Assembly: GCA_046726315.1 (NCBI GenBank)
Contig: JBKPAG010000019.1
Location: forward strand, 5,454 to 69,453
Direction: 5' to 3'
DNA from: JACVRX01 sp046726315
GTDB lineage: Bacteria; Actinomycetota; Actinomycetes; Jiangellales; Jiangellaceae
DNA: 64,000 nucleotides
The notes beneath the pieces were generated by a model that saw nothing but the letters and a program-made list of their open reading frames with translations, made no database searches and was not told the origin of the DNA. The first letter of the stretch is position 1, and each line of letters starts with the position of its first letter. The position numbers and the translations under genes are program-made. Shown piece after piece: positions 50,862 to 59,619 of the stretch.

Positions 50862-51538
50862 CTCGTGTGCTCGTCGTCGAGGACGAGGAGTCGTTCAGCG
50901 ACGCCCTGTCGTACATGCTTCGCAAGGAGGGTTTCGAGGTCGCCGTCGCGCCGACCGGCACCGAGGCCCTGGACGAGTTCGACCGATCGGGGGCAGACCT
51001 GGTGCTGCTCGACCTCATGCTGCCCGGGGTGCCGGGCACCGAGGTGTGCCGGCAGCTGCGATCCCGTTCCAGCGTGCCGGTCATCATGCTCACCGCCAAG
51101 GAGTCGGAGGTCGACAAGGTTGTGGGGCTTGAACTTGGTGCTGACGACTACGTCACGAAGCCGTTCTCGTCCCGAGAACTCGTCGCCCGTATCCGGGCCG
51201 TGCTCCGCAGAGGCACCGACGCGGTGGAGGTGGCTCCGGCCATCCTCGAGGCAGGGCCGGTACGCATGGATGTTGAGCGCCACGTCGTGTCGGTCGCCGG
51301 TGAGCCGGTGCGCCTGCCGCTGAAGGAGTTCGAGCTGCTCGAGTTCCTGCTGCGCAACGCCGGGCGAGTACTGACCCGTGGGCAGCTCATCGACCGGATC
51401 TGGGGCGCAGACTACGTGGGCGACACCAAGACCCTCGACGTCCATGTCAAGCGGCTGCGGGCGAAGATCGAGCCCGACCCCGCGCAGCCGACCTATCTGC
51501 TGACCGTGCGCGGGCTCGGCTACAAGTTCGAGGACTGA
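50858..51538 (+). CDS. regX3: Phosphate response regulator RegX3
   Basis: The 226-residue protein has a receiver (VLVVEDEES, acceptor Asp in LVLLDLMLPG near 51, MLTAKE, YVTKPFS) and a winged helix (LPLKEFELLEFLLRNAGRVLTRGQLIDRIWG, TLDVHVKRLRAKIE). Phosphorylated by SenX3, it activates pst and other PHO genes through GTTCACC repeats, two sets of which are in this window. Start GTG overlaps senX3. Confidence 0.95.
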   Translation: MTRVLVVEDEESFSDALSYMLRKEGFEVAVAPTGTEALDEFDRSGADLVLLDLMLPGVPGTEVCRQLRSRSSVPVIMLTAKESEVDKVVGLELGADDYVTKPFSSRELVARIRAVLRRGTDAVEVAPAILEAGPVRMDVERHVVSVAGEPVRLPLKEFELLEFLLRNAGRVLTRGQLIDRIWGADYVGDTKTLDVHVKRLRAKIEPDPAQPTYLLTVRGLGYKFED

Positions 51539-51544
51539 GCTCGC

Positions 51545-52054
51545 TCAGAACGGCGTCGGTGTCGGCGTGGGCTCCCCGGCGCCCTCGAGTGCGCCCTCGT
51601 ATTCGCCCTCAGGTCGCTGGACCAGCGCTTGGACCTCGGCCCGCGGAGCGTCCCGGAAAACGAACTCGACGTCGACGAATTCACCCGGCGTAACGTCCGC
51701 CCCGAAAACATCGAGGCGGGTCTGGTCGGGACCAAGCCGGGCGTATCCGCCCTCGGGGATCTCCACCGGGCCGGTCGTCGGCGTGGCGATTCGGTCTCCG
51801 ACGCGCACTTCGACGAGTTCGTCCTCAGGGCCGGTGTTGGCGAAGGTCGCGACGATAGTCGCCGCCTGGCCGTCCTCCTCAGCGACGAGCAGCACGTTGC
51901 GCACAGCGATGTCCCCCGCGTCGGTGCTCACCCCGTCGGCCGGCACGTACCACGCCTGGGTCTGCGAGCGGACGCCGGCGCAGCCGGCAGCCGCCAACGT
52001 CAACCCGACGATCGTCACGAGAGCAGCAAATGGACGGCGGTGGGCGAGCTTCAC
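51545..52054 (-). CDS. LpqE-like lipoprotein
   Basis: The 169-residue precursor starts at GTG 52054 (GAGGAG upstream) and has a lipobox LTLAAAGC. The rest is a beta-sandwich (IAVRNVLLVAEEDGQAATIVATFANTGPEDELVEVRVGDR) of the PCu(A)C/DUF461-like type, ending in a Pro/Thr tail. Mycobacterial LpqE also lies beside carD. It may bind copper or act in envelope maintenance; the metal Met/His cluster is not evident. It converges on regX3. Confidence 0.78.
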   Translation of the reverse strand: MKLAHRRPFAALVTIVGLTLAAAGCAGVRSQTQAWYVPADGVSTDAGDIAVRNVLLVAEEDGQAATIVATFANTGPEDELVEVRVGDRIATPTTGPVEIPEGGYARLGPDQTRLDVFGADVTPGEFVDVEFVFRDAPRAEVQALVQRPEGEYEGALEGAGEPTPTPTPF

Positions 52055-52142
52055 CGGGATGCTCCTCAACTGGGACAGGGACGCCGTTCGGCGGCGACCG
52101 ACCGGCCCAAGACTAGCGACGCCGGATCGCGGATGGGTGCAG

Positions 52143-52961
52143 TCAGCCCACCATGCCGCGTACGACGAGGACGGCGACGGCAAGTGCCGCAATCGCGATG
52201 ACTGCGGGGAACGAGCCCGCGGCCGCGACCAGCGTGAGCACACACCCCACCCCGAATGCGGCCCAATCCCACGCCTGCGGAGACCCTGGCGGCCCGAACG
52301 TCAGCAGCGCGAGGGCGGCGAGTAGCGCGCCGGCGGTGGCCAGCCGGAGCATGGGTAGGCCGAGACGCTGCGGCAGGCCCATGACCTCGGTGCTCCGGTC
52401 GCGCTCATAATCGGGCATCGCGTTCGCTCCGTGCGCGCCTACGCCCAGTAAGGATCCGGCCGCGACCAGCCATGCCGGCGGCAGCCCACCGTCCGGCGAG
52501 ACCAGCCAGACCACGACAGGCAGCAACCCGAACGCGACCGCATACGGGAGCCACGACCACACCGTGCGCTTGAGACCGAGGTCGTAACCAAGGGCGGCTA
52601 CGACAGCAACGAGATGACACACCCCGGCCGCGACTCCCAGTGACAGCGACAACGGCACGCACGCCGCACCGGCGGCAGCTGCTGCCCGCGCGACTGTCCG
52701 TGGTCGCAGGACGCCGGTGGCAAGCGGTTTGTCGTGGCGGCCGACGGCCCGGTCCCGGTCCCGGTCGAGGAAATCGTTGACCCAGCCCACACACAGCTGG
52801 CCAGCCAACACGGCCGCAGCAAGAAGCCAGAGCAGTGGTCCGCCAACCCCCGCCGCGGCGGCGAGTACGGTCGTCAGCGTCGTTACGGCCGCCGTGGGCA
52901 GCGGGTGGCATGCCATGAGCAGCGCGCGAACGTTCGCCCATCGCTCGCGCCATGCCTGCAC
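52143..52961 (-). CDS. UbiA-family prenyltransferase
   Basis: The protein of about 272 residues has seven to eight membrane segments and both Asp-rich motifs: NDFLDRDRDRAVGRHDKPLATG near 60-80 and DYERDRSTEVMG near 180. These bind Mg-diphosphate. It joins a prenyl chain to an aromatic or sugar acceptor; the product could be a quinone, heme or other lipid. Start uncertain (GTG 52961 or 53003). It is divergent from carD. Confidence 0.82.
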   Translation of the reverse strand: MQAWRERWANVRALLMACHPLPTAAVTTLTTVLAAAAGVGGPLLWLLAAAVLAGQLCVGWVNDFLDRDRDRAVGRHDKPLATGVLRPRTVARAAAAAGAACVPLSLSLGVAAGVCHLVAVVAALGYDLGLKRTVWSWLPYAVAFGLLPVVVWLVSPDGGLPPAWLVAAGSLLGVGAHGANAMPDYERDRSTEVMGLPQRLGLPMLRLATAGALLAALALLTFGPPGSPQAWDWAAFGVGCVLTLVAAAGSFPAVIAIAALAVAVLVVRGMVG

Positions 52962-53110
52962 CGGGTAAGTATCGGGGTGCCGGCATCCGCCTGGCTGATG
53001 CACGCCGCATGGGTTTTTGTCAAGCCCCAGTTTGCCGTCTGACCAGCGGAAACGTCCCAGGCGTTCTGATCTGCCGTGTTATCCTGGTTCTGGGAAGGGG
53101 ACAGAACCAG

Positions 53111-53593
53111 ATGACTTTCAAGGTCGGCGAGACGGTTGTCTACCCGCACCATGGGGCCGCGCTCATCGAGGCGATCGAGTCCCGTGTCATCAAGGGAGAG
53201 GAACGCAAGTACCTCGTCCTGAAGGTCACCCAAGGTGATCTCACCGTCCGCGTTCCGGCGGACAACGTCGATCTCGTCGGCGTGCGTGATGTGGTCAACC
53301 AAGAAGGCCTGGACCGGGTGTTCGAGGTGCTGCGAGCGCCACATACCGAGGAGCCGACCAATTGGTCCCGTCGGTACAAGGCCAATCTGGAGAAGCTCGC
53401 GTCCGGCGACGTGATCAAGGTCGCGGAGGTGGTGCGCGACCTGTGGCGGCGCGAGCGCGACCGAGGCCTGTCCGCTGGGGAGAAGCGCATGCTCGCCAAG
53501 GCGCGGCAGATCCTGGTTTCCGAGCTCGCTCTGGCCGAGCACACCAACGAAGACAAGGCCGAGACCCTGCTCGACGAGGTTCTCGCCAGCTGA
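53111..53593 (+). CDS. carD: RNA polymerase-binding transcription factor CarD
   Basis: The 160-residue protein has the RNAP-interacting N-terminal Tudor-like domain (FKVGETVVYPHHGAALIEAIE, YLVLKV, LTVRVPADNVDLVGVR) and the helical DNA-binding part with NWSRRYKANLEKLASGDVIKVAEVVRDLWRRE, where Trp wedges the minor groove. It stabilises open promoters, mainly of rRNA genes. AGGGGACAG precedes the ATG. Repeat B lies after its stop, before ispD. Confidence 0.96.
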   Translation: MTFKVGETVVYPHHGAALIEAIESRVIKGEERKYLVLKVTQGDLTVRVPADNVDLVGVRDVVNQEGLDRVFEVLRAPHTEEPTNWSRRYKANLEKLASGDVIKVAEVVRDLWRRERDRGLSAGEKRMLAKARQILVSELALAEHTNEDKAETLLDEVLAS

Positions 53594-53658
53594 GTGACAC
53601 GCTTCGACGGTCGTCGCCCCTGAGCCGTCGCCCGGCTGTCAGCGTGCAGAGCTGTCAC

Positions 53659-53746
53659 AAATGACCACGGGGCCCATGCCTGCCTATACATCACCAGGCT
53701 TGCAAGCCTGGCGGTGTATCCACAGGGGTGGGCCCCGTGGTCATTT
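53659..53746. repeat. 88-bp palindromic repeat, copy B
   Basis: The element runs from AAATGACCACGGGGCCC to its complement GGGCCCCGTGGTCATTT around CCAGGCTTGCAAGCCTGG. The inner arms differ: the left carries CATGCCTGCCTATAC, the right (complemented) CACCCCTGTGGATAC. It lies between carD and ispD. The 17-bp outer stem here uses GGGGCCC/GGGCCCC where copy A uses GGGGA/TCCCC, a paired change. Confidence 0.85.
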
Positions 53747-53767
53747 AGCGATGGGGCGGCGGCCGCG

Positions 53768-54451
53768 GTGACGACCGCATGCATCCTGGTCGCGGCCGGC
53801 CGGGGTGAGCGTCTGGGCCCCGGCGCACCCAAGGCGCTGCGCCAGGTGGCCGGTCAGCCGCTGGTCGTGCGTGCGGCGCGCACAGCTCTCGAGTCAGGTG
53901 CGGTTGATGTGCTCGTGGTGGCTGCTCCCGGCGATCTTGTGAACGACGTCGAGTCTGAGCTTCGCCCACTTGGCGGGCGGCCGGTGATCGTCGCGGGCGG
54001 CGCCACCAGACGCGAATCGGTTGCGGCCGCATTGTCAAGGCTGCCCGCGGACGTCGAGATCGTGCTGGTCCATGACGCCGCCCGCTGCCTTGCCCCGGCC
54101 GAACTGTTCGGCGCCGTCGCCGCCGCAGTCGCAGCCGGTGCCGACGCGGTGGTACCGGTGCTGGCCATATCCGACACCGTCAAGGAGATCGACGACGACG
54201 TCGTCGTGACGACCCTGGACCGGTCGGTCTTACGTGCGGCGCAGACGCCGCAGGGTTTCCGTCGCGACGTCCTGGTCACCGCGCACGCCGCCGTTGCCGC
54301 GGACAGTACCGACGACGCGGGCATGGTCGAGCACATTGGCCACGCGGTACATGTGGTGCCCGGGCACGACGACGCGTTCAAGGTGACCCGACCACTGGAC
54401 CTGATGCTCGCCGAGGTGCTGCTTGCCCGCCGCAGCGGCGGTGCGACATGA
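53768..54451 (+). CDS. ispD: 2-C-methyl-D-erythritol 4-phosphate cytidylyltransferase
   Basis: The 227-residue enzyme has the CTP loop ACILVAAGRGERLGPGAPKALRQVAGQPL, the VHDAARCLAPAELF segment and AAQTPQGFRRDVL. It makes CDP-methylerythritol in the MEP isoprenoid pathway. Chosen start GTG 53768 lies past the palindromic repeat; the frame is open back into the repeat but that part is not homologous. It overlaps ispF by four bases. Confidence 0.94.
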   Translation: MTTACILVAAGRGERLGPGAPKALRQVAGQPLVVRAARTALESGAVDVLVVAAPGDLVNDVESELRPLGGRPVIVAGGATRRESVAAALSRLPADVEIVLVHDAARCLAPAELFGAVAAAVAAGADAVVPVLAISDTVKEIDDDVVVTTLDRSVLRAAQTPQGFRRDVLVTAHAAVAADSTDDAGMVEHIGHAVHVVPGHDDAFKVTRPLDLMLAEVLLARRSGGAT

Positions 54452-55005
54452 CACCGCGAGTCGGCGTCGGTACCGACGTCCACGGCCTCGAAGAAGGTCG
54501 GCCGTGCTGGGTCGCAGGCCTGCTTTGGCCGGACGAGCCGGCCGGCTGCATCGGACACTCCGATGGTGACGTTGCCGCGCACGCGGCCTGCGACGCCTTG
54601 CTCTCGGCCGCCGCACTGGGCGATCTCGGTGCGGTGTTCGGCACCGACCGGCCCGAGTGGGCGGGTGCGTCGGGCGTCGTCATGCTCACCGAGGTTGCTC
54701 GGCGGGTCCGCGCTTCGTCGTTCGACATCGGGAACGTGGCCATCCAGGTGATCGGGAACCGGCCGCGAATCGGTTCCCGGCGGGCCGAGGCCGAGCGTTC
54801 GCTGTCAACTGCTGTGGGAGCGCCGGTCACCGTCAGCGCCACCACGACCGACGGCCTCGCGCTGGTTGGCGCTGGTCGTGGCCTCGCCGCAGTGGCCGTG
54901 GCGCTCGTCGTGCCGGTTGACCCACTGGATCACCCGACCCGACGCATCCGAACAGCTCGCCGAGTGCCGACACCCGCGGCGGAGGCGTCCGACAACCGGG
55001 CCTGA
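54448..55005 (+). CDS. ispF: 2-C-methyl-D-erythritol 2,4-cyclodiphosphate synthase
   Basis: The 185-residue enzyme has metal ligands GTDVHGLEEG (Asp, His) and IGHSDGDVAAHAACDALLSAAALGDLG (His), and the C-terminal VSATTTDGLALVGAGRGLAAVAVALV. It forms the cyclic diphosphate intermediate of the MEP pathway. A C-terminal extension of about 25 residues exceeds the usual length. The start overlaps ispD in an ATGA. Confidence 0.95.
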   Translation: MTPRVGVGTDVHGLEEGRPCWVAGLLWPDEPAGCIGHSDGDVAAHAACDALLSAAALGDLGAVFGTDRPEWAGASGVVMLTEVARRVRASSFDIGNVAIQVIGNRPRIGSRRAEAERSLSTAVGAPVTVSATTTDGLALVGAGRGLAAVAVALVVPVDPLDHPTRRIRTARRVPTPAAEASDNRA

Positions 55006-55030
55006 GCGTCTTCCTGGCTACGCTTGGGCG

Positions 55031-56464
55031 GTGGGTCTTCGCCTGTACGACACCGCCACCCGGGAAATCCGCGAGTTCGTCCCGCTCCGGCCGGGACACG
55101 TCGGGATCTACCACTGTGGCCTAACCGTTCAGGGCCCGCCACACATCGGTCACATCCGCAAGGAGGTCGTCTTCGACGTCCTGCGGCGTTGGCTTGAGCA
55201 CACCGGGCACGAGGTCACCCTGGTCGCCAACATCACCGACATCGACGACAAGATCCTGGCCAAGTCCGACCAGGCCGGCCGTCCGTGGTGGGCGGTGGCG
55301 TATGCAAACGAGCGGGCGCTCGACGATGCCTACGCGGTCCTCGGCTGCCTGCTGCCGAGCTATCAGCCCCGGGCCACGGGCCACGTGCCCGAGATGGTCG
55401 AGCTGATGATTGAGCTGGTCGAACGTGGCCATGCCTACCCGGCCGACGACGGGTCGGGCGACGTCTACTTCGACGTCCGGTCCTGGCCCGCTTACGGCGA
55501 GTTGTCCGGCCAGAGGATCGACGACATGGAGCCGGCGACCGACTCCGACCCACGCGGGAAGCGGGACCCGCGCGATTTCGCCCTCTGGAAGGCCCACAAG
55601 CCGGAAGAGCCCGAGACCGCTGCGTGGCTCACCCCGTACGGGCGCGGGCGGCCCGGCTGGCACCTGGAGTGCTCGGCGATGGCGGCGAAGTACCTGGGGG
55701 ACGAGTTCGACATCCACGGTGGTGGGCTGGACCTGCGCTTTCCGCACCACGAGAACGAGCTTGCGCAGTCGAAGGCTGCCGGCCGGCGCTTCGCCCGGTT
55801 ATGGATGCACAACGCTCTGGTCAACCTGGGCGGCACGAAGATGAGCAAGTCGATCGGCAACACTCTGCTTGTCTCCGAGGTCGTCAAGCGCGTGCGGCCG
55901 GTCGAGCTGCGGTACTACCTGCTCGCGGCGCACTACCGCAGCATGATCGAGTTCTCCGAGGAGTCGTTGGCCTCCGACGCCGCCGCGTACCGGCGACTGG
56001 AAGGGTATGTCCTTCGGGCTAACGACACTGCGCCGGGCGTCGAACCGTCATCCGTTCCGGACGCCTTCACCGAAGCGATGGACGACGACCTTTCGGTGCC
56101 GCAGGCCCTGGCCGTGTTGTTCCAGGCCGTGCACGAGGGCAGCGGATTGCTCGCGGGTGGGGAGTCGACGGCGCTGCGGGAGAACCTGGGCGCCGTGCGC
56201 GCCATGCTCGGGGTCCTCGGCCTGGACCCGCTGGCGGAGCCGTGGTCGGGTGCGGGAGCGGTCGCTGGGAACGCGGACCGGCTCCGAGAGGTCGTTGGGT
56301 CCCTCGTCCAAGCCCTGATCGAGCAGCGCCAGGAGGCTCGAGCCCGCAGCGACTTCGCCACCGCCGACGCCATCCGCGATCGGCTCAAAGCCGCGGGCGT
56401 CGCGGTCGAGGACACGCCGTCCGGTCCGCGGTGGGAGCTGGCCGACGACAGCCGGGACGGCTGA
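55031..56464 (+). CDS. cysS: Cysteinyl-tRNA synthetase
   Basis: The 477-residue enzyme has the zinc Cys and HIGH motif in CGLTVQGPPHIGHIRKEVV, Zn ligands in WHLECSAMAAKYLG and FPHHENE, and KMSKSIGNTL. It charges tRNA-Cys. TACGCT six bases before the GTG marks a leaderless transcript. The next gene starts one base inside its stop (TGATG). Its genomic order after ispD-ispF is the conserved actinobacterial one. Confidence 0.96.
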   Translation: MGLRLYDTATREIREFVPLRPGHVGIYHCGLTVQGPPHIGHIRKEVVFDVLRRWLEHTGHEVTLVANITDIDDKILAKSDQAGRPWWAVAYANERALDDAYAVLGCLLPSYQPRATGHVPEMVELMIELVERGHAYPADDGSGDVYFDVRSWPAYGELSGQRIDDMEPATDSDPRGKRDPRDFALWKAHKPEEPETAAWLTPYGRGRPGWHLECSAMAAKYLGDEFDIHGGGLDLRFPHHENELAQSKAAGRRFARLWMHNALVNLGGTKMSKSIGNTLLVSEVVKRVRPVELRYYLLAAHYRSMIEFSEESLASDAAAYRRLEGYVLRANDTAPGVEPSSVPDAFTEAMDDDLSVPQALAVLFQAVHEGSGLLAGGESTALRENLGAVRAMLGVLGLDPLAEPWSGAGAVAGNADRLREVVGSLVQALIEQRQEARARSDFATADAIRDRLKAAGVAVEDTPSGPRWELADDSRDG

Positions 56465-57435
56465 TGGCCGGCAACTCCGGCCGGCGTGGAGCCGTTCGCA
56501 GGTCAGGCTCCAAGAAGGGCACGGTCGTCGGGTCCGGCGGGCAGCGGCGCAAGGGCCTCGAGGGCAAGGGACCGACACCCCGAGCCGAGGAACGCCTGGG
56601 CCATCCAAGGGCCAGACGACCGAACGCAGCGGCGAGGAAAACCGGCCGCCCCGGTGGCTCGGGCCGGGGAGGGCGTTCGGATCGCAACCGCGGTGGGGGT
56701 CCCGAAACTGTGGCTGGCCGGAACGCCGTCGTCGAAGCTTTGCGGTCTCATGTGCCGGTCAAGGCGCTGTACGTCGCCGAGCGGATCGACGTCGACGACC
56801 GGGTCCGTGAGGTCATGCGGATAGCAGCTGACCGCCGGTTGCCGCTGCTTGAAGCACCGCGGTCGGAACTGGACCGCATCACGGCCGGTGCGGTCCACCA
56901 AGGAATCGCGTTGAGCGTTCCGCCCTACGAGTACGCCCACCCCGACGATCTGGTGACGACTGCCCAGAGCGCCGGCGAGGTGCCTCTCGTCGTCGCGCTG
57001 GACGGCGTCACCGACCCGCGGAACCTGGGCGCGGTTATCCGGTCGGCGGCGGCGTTCGGAGCGCATGGGGTAGTCATTCCGGAACGCCGCAGTGCCGGCA
57101 TGACGGCAGGCGCGTGGAAGTCGTCCGCCGGCGCCGCCGTCCGGGTTCCCGTCGCCCGCGCGACCAACTTGGCTCGGCAGCTACGGGCATACCGTGACGC
57201 CGGCCTATTCGTCGTCGGCCTGGCGGCTGGCGGTGCCGTCGAGATCGGCGGCGTAGACATGGTTGGCTCGCCGTTGTGCCTGGTCGTGGGCGGAGAGGGA
57301 ACCGGGTTGTCCCGGGTTGCCGCGCATGAGTGCGACGTCGTCGCTCGGATTCCTATCGCGCGTGAGGTGGAATCGCTCAATGCGGGGGTCGCGGCCGGCA
57401 TCGCGCTATACGCGGTCGCCCTGGCCCGGCGCTAA
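56464..57435 (+). CDS. rlmB: 23S rRNA (guanosine-2'-O)-methyltransferase, SpoU family
   Basis: The 323-residue protein has a basic, disordered N-terminal 75 residues (RRSGSKKGTVVGSGGQRRKG and further RG-rich stretches), then a substrate-binding domain from about VAGRNAVVEALRSHVPVKALYV and the SpoU knot: VALDGVTDPRNLGAVIRSAAAFG, LCLVVGGEGTGLSRVAAHECD and IPIAREVESLNAGVAAGIALY. It methylates a ribose in 23S rRNA. The long RG tail is longer than the E. coli form and may bind RNA. Confidence 0.92.
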   Translation: MAGNSGRRGAVRRSGSKKGTVVGSGGQRRKGLEGKGPTPRAEERLGHPRARRPNAAARKTGRPGGSGRGGRSDRNRGGGPETVAGRNAVVEALRSHVPVKALYVAERIDVDDRVREVMRIAADRRLPLLEAPRSELDRITAGAVHQGIALSVPPYEYAHPDDLVTTAQSAGEVPLVVALDGVTDPRNLGAVIRSAAAFGAHGVVIPERRSAGMTAGAWKSSAGAAVRVPVARATNLARQLRAYRDAGLFVVGLAAGGAVEIGGVDMVGSPLCLVVGGEGTGLSRVAAHECDVVARIPIAREVESLNAGVAAGIALYAVALARR

Positions 57436-57463
57436 CGCACTTGTCTTCGGGAGGACGGGCAGT

Positions 57464-58336
57464 ATGAGCACGTCGACTGACGACGACCACGACCTTGACC
57501 AGATCGCGGCCGAGCTCTACGCGCTGAAGCCGGACGAGTTCATCCCAGCACGCGACGAACGGGTCCGGCAGATGCGGGCGGAGGGCCGAGCGCCTCTCGC
57601 CAAGGCCGTCGCCGGGCTGCGCCGGCCCAACCAGAGCGCGTGGCTGATCAACCAGCTGGCCCGCGACCAACGCGCTGCCGTCGAGGAGCTGTTCTCGCTG
57701 GGGGAGGCGTTGCGCGCAGCGCACCAGCACGCCGACGGTGCCGAGCTGCAGAAGATCTCTGCCGAGCGCCGCAAGGCAGAGGCAGCGCTCATCCGCCGAG
57801 CCAGGGAGCTCGCTTCGCAGGCGGGAATCGACGTGACCGCGGACATGGCCCGGGAAACCGAAGAAACCCTGGCGGCGGCGCTGGCCAGCCCGGACGTCGC
57901 GGCCGAAATGCTGTCCGGACGGCTGACCAAGCCGGTGTCCTATTCCGGCTTCGGCACGATGTTGACCAGCGTGCCGGCCGCAGCGGCTCCGAAGAAGCCG
58001 CGATCAGCCGCCAAGCGCGTGCCCGTCGCGGAGTCGAGTGATCAGCGCCGCGAGAAGGCCGAGCAGCTCGTCGCCGATGCCCGCGAGGAACTCGAAGCGG
58101 CCGAGCTGGATCTCACTGAGCGGGAGAGCGCTGCCGAGGAAGCGGCCCGCCGGGCTGAGGAACTCGGCAATCAGGTCGACCAGCTGCGTGAGCAGTTGCG
58201 GGCGATCGAGGGTGAGCTCGTCGCCGCCGATCGAGGTGTCCGCATGGAGGAACGGCGCCGCGACCGCGCCCTCAAGTCCCGCGACGAAGCCCGGCGCGCG
58301 TTCGACCAAGCCGAGCGCGCCCTGCGCAACCTCTGA
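57464..58336 (+). CDS. Coiled-coil hypothetical protein, 290 aa
   Basis: The protein has an N-terminal helical part with LYALKPDEFIPARDERVRQMRAEG, GLRRPNQSAWLINQLAR near 45-60 and a C-terminal coiled coil (residues 180-285) rich in Glu, Arg and Ala heptads. No signal peptide or catalytic motif is seen. GGGAGGAC precedes the ATG. It lies between rlmB and repeat C; function unknown. Confidence 0.75.
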   Translation: MSTSTDDDHDLDQIAAELYALKPDEFIPARDERVRQMRAEGRAPLAKAVAGLRRPNQSAWLINQLARDQRAAVEELFSLGEALRAAHQHADGAELQKISAERRKAEAALIRRARELASQAGIDVTADMARETEETLAAALASPDVAAEMLSGRLTKPVSYSGFGTMLTSVPAAAAPKKPRSAAKRVPVAESSDQRREKAEQLVADAREELEAAELDLTERESAAEEAARRAEELGNQVDQLREQLRAIEGELVAADRGVRMEERRRDRALKSRDEARRAFDQAERALRNL

Positions 58337-58346
58337 GTGTGCGGCC

Positions 58347-58434
58347 AAATGACCACGGGGGCCACCCCTGTGCATACACCGCCAGGCTTGCAAGCCTGGC
58401 GGTGTATAGGCAGGCATGGCCCCCGTGGTCATTT
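58347..58434. repeat. 88-bp palindromic repeat, copy C
   Basis: It runs from AAATGACCACGGGGGCC to GGCCCCCGTGGTCATTT around GCCAGGCTTGCAAGCCTGGC. The arm types are swapped relative to copies A and B (left CACCCCTGTGCATAC, right complement CATGCCTGCCTATAC), so this copy is inserted in the opposite orientation. It starts ten bases after the coiled-coil gene stop and ends 36 bases before the acyl-CoA dehydrogenase start. Confidence 0.85.
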
Positions 58435-58469
58435 GAGAAGAGGGCGACCGGATCTGCGAGGCTGGCACC

Positions 58470-59609
58470 GTGCCAGTGGACCGCCTGCTGCCAACGCGTG
58501 AGGCGCACGAGCTCATCGCCCTGGTGCGCGAGATCGCCGATGCGGAGCTCGCGCCCAGAGCCGACGCGGCCGAAGCCGCGGGCGAGTATCCGCGCGATCT
58601 CGTCTTGCTGCTGGGGCGGGCGGGCCTGCTCGGGCTCCCGTACGAGGAAGGAGGAAACCAGCCGTACGAGGTGTACCTACAGGTGATCGAAGAGGTGGCG
58701 GCCCGGTGGGCCACGGTGGCGCTGTCGATGAGCGTGCACACCTTGTCCTGTTGGCCCCTCGCGGTGTTCGGTACGCCTGCGCAGCGGGAGCGCTGGCTGC
58801 CGGAGATGATCGGCGGCGAGCTGCTCGGGGCGTACTGCCTGTCCGAGGCGCACGCCGGTTCCGACGCCGCCGCGTTGTCCACCCAGGCGGTGCGGGCGGG
58901 CGACGAGTACGTCCTCAGCGGGGCCAAAGCCTGGATCACCCACGCCGGCATCGCCGACTTCTATTCGGTCATGGCGCGGACCTCTGATGACGGGCCGCGC
59001 GGAATCTCCTGCTTTCTCGTACCGGCGGACGCGCCAGGACTGTCGTTCGGAGCGCTTGAACGCAAAATGGGGATGTTGGCGTCGCCCACCCGCGTGGTCA
59101 ACCTCGACGGCGTACGGATATCGGCGGACCGACGGATCGGCGCCGAGGGCGAGGGCTTCACGATCGCGCTGGCTGCGCTGGATTCCGGCCGATTGGGGAT
59201 TTCCGCCTGCGCGACCGGGCTGGCACAGGCGGCGCTGGACGCTGCGACCTCGTATGCGAAGCAGCGCGAGCAGTTTGGCAAACCGATCATCGACCATCAA
59301 GGCCTGGGCTTCCTGCTCGCCGACATGACCGCGGCAGTGGAATCGGCCCGGGCGACCTACCTCGCCGCAGCCCGCCTCCGGGACGCGCGGTTGGGCTATA
59401 CGCGCGCCGCGAGCGTCGCCAAGCTGGTCGCCACCGACAACGCCATGCGGGTGACAACCGACGCGATCCAGGTCCTGGGGGGCGCCGGCTACACCCGGGA
59501 CTTCCCCGTCGAGCGGTATTTCCGCGAGGCCAAAGTGATGCAGATCTTCGAGGGGACCAACCAGATCCAGCGGCTGGTGATCGCTCGGCAGCTCGCCCGC
59601 TCCCGCTGA
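58470..59609 (+). CDS. Acyl-CoA dehydrogenase
   Basis: The 379-residue flavoprotein has the FAD-binding AYCLSEAHAGSDAAALSTQAVR, KAWITHAGIADFYSVMAR, RLGISACATGLAQAALDAATSYAKQREQFGKPI and the catalytic Glu in MQIFEGTNQIQRLVIARQL near 363. It introduces the alpha-beta double bond in short- or branched-chain acyl-CoA. Chain specificity is undetermined. It converges on the DUF4032 gene. Confidence 0.93.
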   Translation: MPVDRLLPTREAHELIALVREIADAELAPRADAAEAAGEYPRDLVLLLGRAGLLGLPYEEGGNQPYEVYLQVIEEVAARWATVALSMSVHTLSCWPLAVFGTPAQRERWLPEMIGGELLGAYCLSEAHAGSDAAALSTQAVRAGDEYVLSGAKAWITHAGIADFYSVMARTSDDGPRGISCFLVPADAPGLSFGALERKMGMLASPTRVVNLDGVRISADRRIGAEGEGFTIALAALDSGRLGISACATGLAQAALDAATSYAKQREQFGKPIIDHQGLGFLLADMTAAVESARATYLAAARLRDARLGYTRAASVAKLVATDNAMRVTTDAIQVLGGAGYTRDFPVERYFREAKVMQIFEGTNQIQRLVIARQLARSR

Positions 59610-59619
59610 GTTGGCTCCG

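Noticed and set aside
14151..58434. CRISPR or toxin-antitoxin interpretation of the 88-bp repeats
   Set aside because: Copies are kilobases apart without spacers, and the peptides readable through them (NDHG-x-H-x-C-x-Y on both strands) are a consequence of the palindrome, not conserved genes.
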